Source: Pseudomonadota bacterium
GTDB taxonomy: Bacteria > Pseudomonadota > Alphaproteobacteria > Rhizobiales > Xanthobacteraceae
NCBI GenBank assembly: GCA_023432845.1
Contig: JAEZEY010000304.1
Span: forward strand, 1-6,300
Direction of reading: 5' to 3'
Length of the DNA: 6,300 bases
Shown here: positions 1 through 6,300 of the stretch, piece after piece
Position numbering within the stretch: the stretch's first letter is position 1
Layout of the letters: each line of letters starts with the position of its first letter
Program-made: the position numbers and the translations under genes
The notes under the pieces: model-generated
Database searches by the model: none
What the model was told of the DNA's origin: nothing
Seen by the model: only the letters and a program-made list of their open reading frames with translations

Positions 1-1336
1 GCAGGCTTTCATCGACGCCCGAGGTTTTGACGATGCAGCCATCGGTCGCGAGATTGCCGTACAGCACGGCGAGGCCGCCGTCCTTCGAGAAGGCATGGGC
101 GACGTCGCGTATGCAGCCCTTTTCGCGATCGGTGTCGATATCGTCGTGGCGCTCGGCCTGGCTGAACGCTGTCTGCGTTGGCACGCCTCCGGGCGCCGCG
201 CGGTAGAACTCGCGCACGCTGTCGTTGTTCGTGGTGACGACATCCCAGCGCGCCAGCGCGCTCTCCAGGCTGTCGGCATGGACGGAGCCGACCTTGGAAT
301 GGATGAGGCCGCCGCGGTTGAGCTCGCCGAGAATGCCCATGACGCCGCCGGCGCGATGCACGTCCTCGACATGGACGTTGGCAACCGAGGGAGCGACCTT
401 GCACAGCACCGGCACGCGCCGCGACAGCCGGTCGATATCCTTCATCGTGAACGGTACTTCGCCTTCATGGGCGGCGGCGAGCAGGTGCAGCACGGTATTG
501 GTCGAGCCGCCCATGGCGATGTCGAGCGTCATCGCATTCTCGAAGGCCGCCTTGGTGGCGATGCCGCGCGGCAGGGCGCTGGCGTCCTCCTCCTGGTACC
601 AGCGCCGGCACAGCTCCACCGCCATGCGGCCGGCGGCGAGGAACAGCTCCTTGCGGTCGGCATGGGTGGCGAGCACCGAGCCGTTGCCCGGCAGCGCCAG
701 GCCGAGAGCTTCGGTCAAGCAGTTCATCGAGTTGGCTGTGAACATGCCGGAGCAGGAGCCGCAGGTCGGGCAAGCCGACCGCTCGATCGCGGCGACATCG
801 GCATCGCTGTAGGAAGAGTCAGCGGCGACCACCATGGCATCGACCAGATCGACGGCCCTGGCCTTGCCCTTCAGCGTCACCTTGCCGGCCTCCATCGGGC
901 CGCCGGAAACGAAGATCGTCGGAATGTTGAGGCGCAGGGCGGCCATCAGCATGCCGGGCGTGATCTTGTCGCAGTTGGATATGCAGACCAGAGCGTCGGC
1001 ACAATGCGCGTTGACCATGTATTCGACGCTGTCGGCGATCAGTTCGCGCGAGGGCAGGCTGTACAGCATGCCGTCGTGGCCCATGGCGATGCCGTCATCG
1101 ACGGCAATCGTATTGAACTCCTTGGCGACGCCGCCGGCGGACTCGATCTCGCGCGCCACCAGCTGGCCGAGATCCTTGAGGTGGACATGGCCCGGCACGA
1201 ACTGGGTGAAGGAGTTCGCAATCGCGATGATCGGCTTGCCGAAGTCCTCGTTCTTCATGCCGGTCGCGCGCCAGAGGCCGCGGGCGCCCGCCATGTTGCG
1301 ACCGTGCGTCGTGGTGCGGGAGCGATAAGTGGGCAT
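1..1336 (-). CDS. ilvD: Dihydroxy-acid dehydratase IlvD, 3' end cut by window edge
   Basis: IlvD is a cytoplasmic iron-sulfur dehydratase that converts 2,3-dihydroxy-isovalerate and 2,3-dihydroxy-3-methylvalerate into the keto acids leading to Val, Leu and Ile. Reading the minus strand from the ATG at 1334-1336 gives 445 uninterrupted residues, beginning MPTYRSRTTTHGRNMAGARG, before the window ends. The known E. coli enzyme is about 616 residues, so roughly 170 C-terminal residues lie off the left edge. Family residues visible: D81 (VDDGIAMGHDGM), the C122-D123-K124 signature (NCDKITPGM) where K124 is the carbamylated metal-ligand lysine, and C195 (CPTCGSCSGM). Residue 49 is Gly (QFVPGHVHL), where the [2Fe-2S] subgroup has a PCN cysteine. 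This places it in the long E. coli-like subgroup (inference). A good Shine-Dalgarno, GAGG at 1344-1347, sits 7 nt before the ATG and fixes the start. No Leu/Ile/Val-rich leader peptide is visible upstream. Confidence 0.97.
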   Translation of the reverse strand, partial: MPTYRSRTTTHGRNMAGARGLWRATGMKNEDFGKPIIAIANSFTQFVPGHVHLKDLGQLVAREIESAGGVAKEFNTIAVDDGIAMGHDGMLYSLPSRELIADSVEYMVNAHCADALVCISNCDKITPGMLMAALRLNIPTIFVSGGPMEAGKVTLKGKARAVDLVDAMVVAADSSYSDADVAAIERSACPTCGSCSGMFTANSMNCLTEALGLALPGNGSVLATHADRKELFLAAGRMAVELCRRWYQEEDASALPRGIATKAAFENAMTLDIAMGGSTNTVLHLLAAAHEGEVPFTMKDIDRLSRRVPVLCKVAPSVANVHVEDVHRAGGVMGILGELNRGGLIHSKVGSVHADSLESALARWDVVTTNNDSVREFYRAAPGGVPTQTAFSQAERHDDIDTDREKGCIRDVAHAFSKDGGLAVLYGNLATDGCIVKTSGVDESL

Positions 1337-1394
1337 GTCGTTTCCTCGGCTCTAAGTGCGTGATCGGCGCGCAGTTTCGTTGCTGGCTTTGGAC

Positions 1395-1424
1395 TTCATG
1401 CAGGACTCCCGGGAGGTTTGGCAA
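1395..1424 (-). promoter_or_regulatory. Weak candidate ilvD promoter with palindromic spacer
   Basis: On the minus strand TTGCCA (1424-1419) matches the -35 hexamer TTGACA at 5 of 6 bases. After 18 bases comes CATGAA (1400-1395), a poor -10 match (3 of 6). The spacer contains the perfect palindrome CTCCCGGGAG (1406-1415), the position a repressor would occupy. The implied leader would be about 50 nt. The -10 is weak and 10-bp palindromes are common by chance in GC-rich DNA, so this is only a candidate. Confidence 0.25.
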
Positions 1425-1534
1425 GCCTGTCCGGGCAGAGCTGCCGAGCCCGAGCGGCACGGCTCCGAAGATCGGCGCTGGCGGCGATTGCCTCGGCGCG
1501 CTAGGATCGCCCTCCACCCGCCTCGGATGCAGTC

Positions 1535-1732
1535 ATGACCGCCCTCGCCAAAGCAGAGACCAAGCCGGACGATCTGTTGTCGAAAGGGCCCGACGCGGGC
1601 ACCGAGGTGAAGGCCGAAACGTTCCCCGCCATCTTCCAGATACCGAACAAGTTCTACGAGAAGGACGGCCGCGTCACCGACTCCTCGGGCAAGGACTGGG
1701 ACGAACTGTGGGGCGATTTATTAGAGAAGTGA
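1535..1732 (+). CDS. Small charged hypothetical protein, 65 residues
   Basis: I do not recognise this protein. It runs from ATG 1535 to TGA 1730-1732 and begins MTALAKAETKPDD. It is soluble-looking, rich in Lys, Asp and Glu, with no signal peptide and no membrane segment. The N-terminal half looks disordered (Lys/Asp/Ala/Pro). The second half has an aromatic core, FPAIFQIPNKFY (about residues 30-41), then an acidic Trp-containing tail, DWDELWGDLLEK (54-65), that could form an amphipathic helix. Codon use is strongly G/C at third positions, like the neighbours, which favours real coding; the two TTA codons near the end are unusual. The Shine-Dalgarno is weak (GGATG about 5 nt upstream), and other in-frame starts would be internal. 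It lies divergent from ilvD and 57 bp before the tRNA-Leu gene on the same strand, so they may share a transcript. Function is unknown. Confidence 0.55.
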   Translation: MTALAKAETKPDDLLSKGPDAGTEVKAETFPAIFQIPNKFYEKDGRVTDSSGKDWDELWGDLLEK

Positions 1733-1757
1733 TGTAAGTTCGCCGTCCGCGCGGGAA

Positions 1758-1781
1758 GTCTCCGCCGTGGCGGCGGATGAC
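1758..1781 (+). other. Stable hairpin between the 65-residue ORF and tRNA-Leu
   Basis: TCCGCCG (1761-1767) pairs perfectly with CGGCGGA (1771-1777) around a TGG loop. The stem extends by GTC/GAC (1758-1760 with 1779-1781) across one bulged T. No T-run follows, so it is not a standard intrinsic terminator. It ends 8 nt before the tRNA 5' end and could be a weak terminator for the small gene or an element affecting precursor-tRNA processing. The role is inferred; the structure is read from the bases. Confidence 0.45.
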
Positions 1782-1789
1782 GAGATGAT

Positions 1790-1876
1790 GCGGACGTGCT
1801 GGAACCGGTAGACAGACCGGACTTAAAATCCGTTGGGCGTAAGCCCGTGAGGGTTCGACTCCCTCCGTCCGCACCA
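1790..1876 (+). tRNA. tRNA-Leu (anticodon UAA), CCA encoded
   Basis: The cloverleaf can be drawn by hand. The acceptor stem is GCGGACG (1790-1796) with CGTCCGC (1866-1872), then discriminator A 1873 and an encoded CCA (1874-1876). The D-stem is CTG (1799-1801) with CAG (1813-1815), and the D-loop holds GG. The anticodon loop is CTTAAAA (1822-1828), with anticodon TAA at 1824-1826. The long class II variable arm GGGC-GTAA-GCCC is expected for leucine. The T-arm is GAGGG-TTCGACT-CCCTC (1849-1865). It decodes UUA, and UUG by wobble. One oddity: by this alignment the first anticodon-stem pair (position 27 C, 1817, against 43 T, 1833) is a mismatch. No obvious promoter is visible just upstream, so it may be transcribed from further upstream. 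Confidence 0.97.
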
Positions 1877-1933
1877 CTCCTTTGGCGATGAAGAAGGCGG
1901 AACCCGCGTGCCGGCTTCGCACTTTGTCCTCCC

Positions 1934-2740
1934 ATGAAAATCGCGACCTTCAACATCAACAATATCAACCGCCGCCTGCCGAACCTTCTGGCGTGGCTGA
2001 AGTCGGCCAAGCCCGATGTCGTCTGTCTGCAGGAATTGAAGTGCGAGCAAGCTGCGTTTCCGGCGGAGGCTTTGGCCAAGGCCGGCTACAAGGCGGTGTG
2101 GCAGGGCCAGCGCACCTGGAATGGCGTCGCTATTCTGTCGCGCGGAAAGACGCCTGTCGTGACGCGCACGGCGCTGCCGGGTGACAAGGACGACAGCCAG
2201 AGCCGCTATATCGAGGCGGCGGTCGACGGTTTGCTGATCGCCTGTATCTATTTGCCGAACGGCAATCCGCAGCCCGGGGCGAAATTCGATTACAAGCTGG
2301 CTTGGTTCAAGCGCCTCACCGCGCATGCGCGCAAGCTGATCAAATCGGGCGTGCCCGTTGCTCTCGTCGGTGACTTCAATGTCGCACCGACGGAGATCGA
2401 TATCTATCCGACTCAATCATGGGACAACGATGCGCTGGTGCATCCGAAAAGCCGCGCCGCCTTCGCGCGGCTGGTCAAGCAGGGCTGGACCGATGCCTTG
2501 CGCGAACTTCATCCCGACGAGCGGCTGTATACGTTTTGGCATTACTGGCGAAACAGTTTTCAGCGCAATGCGGGCCTGCGGATTGATCACCTGCTGCTGA
2601 GCCCGCCGCTGGCGGCGCGCCTCAAGCAGGCCGGCGTCGATCGCGCGGTGCGCGGCAGGAAGGATGCCAGCGATCACGCGCCGGTATGGATCACGCTGAA
2701 GCCGGCGCGAAAGGCGCGGGGTTCGCTGCGAAGCCGTTGA
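1934..2740 (+). CDS. xthA: Exodeoxyribonuclease III / AP endonuclease XthA
   Basis: This is a cytoplasmic Mg2+-dependent enzyme of the exonuclease/endonuclease/phosphatase fold. It cleaves DNA at abasic sites and has 3'-5' exonuclease activity in base-excision repair. Its 268 residues equal the usual length of E. coli XthA. Motifs in order: N-terminal MKIATFNINNINRR (metal-site Asn), LQELK with E34, the IYLPNG motif with Y106, GDFN with D147 and N149, the RIDHLLLS motif with D218 and H219, and the C-terminal SDHAP with catalytic H248. All expected active-site residues are present, so the enzyme should be active. The start is fixed by the canonical N-terminus, although there is no strong Shine-Dalgarno before it. 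It begins 57 bp after the tRNA-Leu gene with no terminator between them, so read-through from the tRNA transcript is plausible. It converges on the next gene with a 12-bp gap. The basic tail RKARGSLRSR lies beyond the conserved fold. Confidence 0.97.
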   Translation: MKIATFNINNINRRLPNLLAWLKSAKPDVVCLQELKCEQAAFPAEALAKAGYKAVWQGQRTWNGVAILSRGKTPVVTRTALPGDKDDSQSRYIEAAVDGLLIACIYLPNGNPQPGAKFDYKLAWFKRLTAHARKLIKSGVPVALVGDFNVAPTEIDIYPTQSWDNDALVHPKSRAAFARLVKQGWTDALRELHPDERLYTFWHYWRNSFQRNAGLRIDHLLLSPPLAARLKQAGVDRAVRGRKDASDHAPVWITLKPARKARGSLRSR

Positions 2741-2752
2741 TCGCCCGCGATA

Positions 2753-3211
2753 CTACTCCCGCGGCACGCTGTTCCCCGCGATTGCGCGCGAGACGACCTG
2801 AAGCAAGGTGCCGAACCCGGCGACGGCCAGCACCCAGATGGCGAAGCGGCCCCAGGGCACAAGGAAGTGCAAGGTGGTGGCAATCATGGCCGCCCACATG
2901 CCGGTGCACCAGATGCAGGCGACGAAGCCCGCGAGCAGGCCCGCCATGCGGTCGCCGGACTGCAGTCTGCGTCGCAGCGGCTCCAGTATCTTGTCGAAGG
3001 TGACGAGATGGATGAGCCGCAGGCAGGCGAAACCGAGCAGAGCGAGATCGAGGAAGGTGAGCGCCGACGGCTCGAACGCGCCGTAGGCCCGGATCAGCCA
3101 GACACAGGCGGCCGCCAGCAGCACGAAGGCGATGCCGGCGGCTACATCGAAGATCGGCTCGGCCTCGCGTTTGGCCGCTTGCGCCGCGATGTTGAATTTG
3201 GTGTCGGTCAC
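2753..3211 (-). CDS. DUF1360-like integral membrane protein, 152 residues
   Basis: This is a membrane protein of unknown function. A short soluble N-terminus rich in Lys, Arg and Glu (1-20) is followed by four hydrophobic segments at about 22-42, 52-70, 90-115 and 120-143. Two motifs recall the DUF1360 family: a charged loop RLIHLVTFDKILEPLR (65-80) after helix 2, and the cysteine motif CIWCTGMW (99-106) in helix 3, matching the family's C-x-W-C-x-G-x-W pattern as I remember it. The assignment needs a profile search. The start is GTG at 3209-3211, supported by the Shine-Dalgarno AAAGGA six bases upstream. It is convergent with xthA and divergent from the lipoprotein gene, so it is probably a single-gene transcript. 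The C99-x2-C102 pair could bind a metal or form a disulfide, but nothing here shows which. Confidence 0.85.
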   Translation of the reverse strand: MTDTKFNIAAQAAKREAEPIFDVAAGIAFVLLAAACVWLIRAYGAFEPSALTFLDLALLGFACLRLIHLVTFDKILEPLRRRLQSGDRMAGLLAGFVACIWCTGMWAAMIATTLHFLVPWGRFAIWVLAVAGFGTLLQVVSRAIAGNSVPRE

Positions 3212-3217
3212 GGTCTG

Positions 3218-3223
3218 TCCTTT
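3218..3223 (-). promoter_or_regulatory. Shine-Dalgarno site selecting the GTG start at 3211
   Basis: On the minus strand AAAGGA (3223-3218) stands six bases before the GTG at 3211-3209. It is one of the clearest ribosome binding sites in the window. It decides the N-terminus of the DUF1360-like protein, which has no ATG at that position. Confidence 0.75.
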
Positions 3224-3269
3224 GAGCCTGATCCGGACTAACGGTTATTGCCGATATTCGTTCAGCCGA

Positions 3270-3291
3270 AGGCCGCCGCGGGGCGCGGCCT
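3270..3291. repeat. GC-rich inverted repeat in the divergent spacer
   Basis: AGGCCGC (3270-3276) is the exact reverse complement of GCGGCCT (3285-3291), with an 8-base loop. It lies in the 136-bp spacer between the divergent DUF1360-like and lipoprotein genes. No T-run follows on either strand, so it does not look like a terminator. It could be an operator or simply a chance product of GC-rich sequence. Nothing else in the spacer is clear: I saw no convincing -35/-10 pair for either gene. Confidence 0.3.
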
Positions 3292-3347
3292 GCGGCCGGC
3301 CAAGCCTAAGTCTCGCTTAAGCCTTTTTGTGGTAGTGATACTGCCGC

Positions 3348-3734
3348 ATGACAAATTCCGGACCATCGCTTCCTGTGCGGCTCGCAGTAGCGGGCGGAAT
3401 GCTGCTGTTGCTCGCCGCCTGTAGCGCCGGCACCTCGCGCGACGAGCGGCTCGGCAAATTCCTGGTCGCACCGGGCAAGTATCGGCTCTACGACTGCCAG
3501 CAGCTCGCTCAGGCGGCGACAGGCTACATCGAGCGCGAAAGGGAATTGCGTGAGGCCAAGGCCAAGGCTGAAGCAGGGCCGGGCGGCGGGCTGGTCTCGG
3601 TGCTGGCCTATGACGCCGAGTACGGTCAGGTGCGGGGCAACCTCGACGAGCTTCGTCGCGAAGCGGCAGAAAAGAGCTGTCCCCCGTTGCAGCCGCCTAC
3701 CGCGCGGGGCCTCAGCCGGGGACCGCTTCGCTGA
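3348..3734 (+). CDS. Small putative lipoprotein, 128 residues
   Basis: This is an envelope lipoprotein of unknown function. The N-terminus has a basic residue (R11), a hydrophobic stretch (12-24) and the lipobox L22-A23-A24-C25, so signal peptidase II should cleave before C25. The mature protein would be about 104 residues. Its core reads KFLVAPGKYRLYDC (37-50), a charged helix (about 51-76), a glycine turn GPGGG (77-81), LVSVLAYDAEY (82-92), then a second charged helix ending in C111. I recall similar small 'PGKY..Y.C..L' lipoproteins in Hyphomicrobiales, but cannot confirm this here. C50 and C111 bracket the two helices and could form a periplasmic disulfide (inference). The tail after C111 is Pro/Arg-rich and looks disordered. 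The ATG at 3348 is the only start that keeps a full signal peptide. Its Shine-Dalgarno is poor. Confidence 0.85.
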   Translation: MTNSGPSLPVRLAVAGGMLLLLAACSAGTSRDERLGKFLVAPGKYRLYDCQQLAQAATGYIERERELREAKAKAEAGPGGGLVSVLAYDAEYGQVRGNLDELRREAAEKSCPPLQPPTARGLSRGPLR

Positions 3735-3737
3735 CGC

Positions 3738-3759
3738 GGTTCCCTCGGGCGGAACTTTT
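3738..3759 (+). terminator. Possible short intrinsic terminator after the lipoprotein gene
   Basis: GTTCC (3739-3743) pairs with GGAAC (3751-3755) around a 7-base loop, with one more G-T wobble possible at the base. TTTT follows (3756-3759). It starts 4 bases after the lipoprotein stop codon. The stem is short and the T-run brief, so partial read-through into the next small gene is likely. Confidence 0.4.
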
Positions 3760-3825
3760 CAACGCTCCGGAACTTGTCGCCCGTGACAGCCGCACTGCCG
3801 CGGCGCTGAACACGGGGCTCCTGCC

Positions 3826-3993
3826 ATGGCTATCAGCCTGCTGATCAGCATTCTGATCACCTTCCTGGTGATCGTGCTGGTGCTGTATCTCATCAATATG
3901 CTGCCGATCGACGGCCGCGCCAAGCAGATCGCGCGCATCATCGTCATCATCATCGGCGTGTTGTCGCGGCTGAAATATCTCGCCGTCTTCTAG
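3826..3993 (+). CDS. Small two-helix membrane protein, 55 residues
   Basis: Short ORF from ATG 3826 to TAG 3991-3993, beginning MAISLLISILITFLVIVLVL. It is almost entirely hydrophobic: segment 1 at about residues 3-24, a short loop NMLPIDGRAKQ (24-34), segment 2 at about 35-47, then a basic tail SRLKYLAVF (47-55). The positive charges in loop and tail (R31, K33, R37, R48, K50) allow either a hairpin or a dual-topology reading. It resembles the roughly 55-residue proteins annotated as 'Thivi_2564 family membrane protein', which share an LPID/LPM-type loop. That match is from memory and uncertain. Function is unknown. A weak Shine-Dalgarno, GGGG (3814-3817), lies 8 bases upstream. The gene follows the lipoprotein gene by 91 bp and ends at a strong terminator, which supports it being a real transcribed gene. 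Confidence 0.75.
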   Translation: MAISLLISILITFLVIVLVLYLINMLPIDGRAKQIARIIVIIIGVLSRLKYLAVF

Positions 3994-4014
3994 GGCTGAC
4001 GGCCGACGACTGGC

Positions 4015-4060
4015 GCACCGCCGTCGCCCCTGCCGGGCGGTCGGCGGTGCGTTTTCGTTT
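4015..4060 (+). terminator. Intrinsic terminator after the 55-residue gene
   Basis: A perfect 9-bp stem GCACCGCCG (4015-4023) / CGGCGGTGC (4042-4050) encloses a second stem CGCCC (4025-4029) / GGGCG (4035-4039). It is followed by GTTTTCGTTT (4051-4060). The T-run is on the plus side only, so it should end transcription of the 55-residue gene. On the minus strand no T-run follows the stem, so the convergent ATPase gene gets at best a weak stop from it. Confidence 0.85.
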
Positions 4061-4063
4061 GCG

Positions 4064-6300
<2,237 letters not shown>

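Noticed and set aside
95..1363. Long plus-strand ORF of 422 codons opposite ilvD
   Set aside because: Its codons lie in register with the ilvD codons on the other strand, an arrangement that stays open by itself in GC-rich genes. The translation is Ala/Gly/Arg/His-rich with no family motif, while the minus strand encodes clear IlvD.
1351..1398. Short minus-strand ORF of 15 codons upstream of ilvD, considered as an attenuator leader peptide
   Set aside because: It reads MKSKASNETARRSRT and has no Leu, Ile or Val codons, which an ilv attenuator would need. No terminator/antiterminator hairpin pair follows it.
1360..1737. 125-codon plus-strand ORF overlapping the 65-residue gene
   Set aside because: Its composition looks random (Gly/Arg/Pro/Ser-rich), it spans the ilvD promoter region, and the overlapping 65-residue frame has better codon bias and protein character.
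2720..2780. Search for a bidirectional terminator between convergent xthA and the DUF1360-like gene
   Set aside because: Only a 4-bp TTCG/CGAA stem was found, with no T-run on either strand, so I call no terminator there.
3317..3348. Possible promoter giving a leaderless lipoprotein mRNA (TTAAGC at 3317, GATACT at 3337)
   Set aside because: The spacing is only 14 bases and neither hexamer is a good match. The poor Shine-Dalgarno hints at leaderless translation, but there is no positive evidence.
3750..3775. Direct repeat CGGAACTT (3750-3757 and 3768-3775), with GGAAC like the -35 of EcfG general-stress promoters
   Set aside because: Neither copy has the expected GTT-type -10 element 16-17 bases downstream. 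The first copy is also used in the terminator-like stem, and an 8-base repeat at this distance is expected by chance a few times in a window this size.

Overview
The window is GC-rich chromosomal DNA with strong G/C preference at third codon positions. Protein signatures fit an alphaproteobacterium, most likely of the Hyphomicrobiales (Bradyrhizobium/Rhodopseudomonas/Xanthobacteraceae-like). That placement is inference from base composition and protein style, not from a marker gene. I see no transposase, integrase, CRISPR array or phage module. The region reads as ordinary core chromosome with several small, poorly characterised genes between well-known ones.

Layout from left to right. (1) 1-1336, minus: most of ilvD (dihydroxy-acid dehydratase, branched-chain amino acid synthesis), with its start inside the window and its 3' end cut off at base 1. 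(2) 1337-1534: the 198-bp divergent spacer, with a weak candidate ilvD promoter. (3) 1535-1732, plus: a charged 65-residue hypothetical protein. (4) 1790-1876, plus: tRNA-Leu(UAA) with an encoded CCA, preceded by a hairpin. (5) 1934-2740, plus: xthA, exonuclease III-type AP endonuclease. (6) 2753-3211, minus: a four-helix membrane protein of DUF1360 type, convergent with xthA. (7) 3212-3347: a divergent spacer. (8) 3348-3734, plus: a small lipoprotein with two further cysteines. (9) 3826-3993, plus: a 55-residue protein with two membrane segments, ending at a good intrinsic terminator (4015-4060). (10) 4064-6300, minus: most of a Cu(I)-type P1B ATPase with YHS and CPMHP/CPICGM metal-binding motifs at its N-terminus. 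Its start lies beyond base 6300.

The genes do not form one pathway. IlvD makes 2-keto acids for Val/Ile/Leu, XthA serves base-excision repair, and the ATPase exports copper. The three small envelope proteins (DUF1360-like, lipoprotein, two-helix peptide) lie between repair and metal-export genes with no evident joint function. I found no convincing undescribed multi-gene system. The best leads are the small proteins: the lipoprotein with a possible disulfide-clasped helical hairpin, the 55-residue membrane peptide, and the 65-residue charged protein next to the tRNA.
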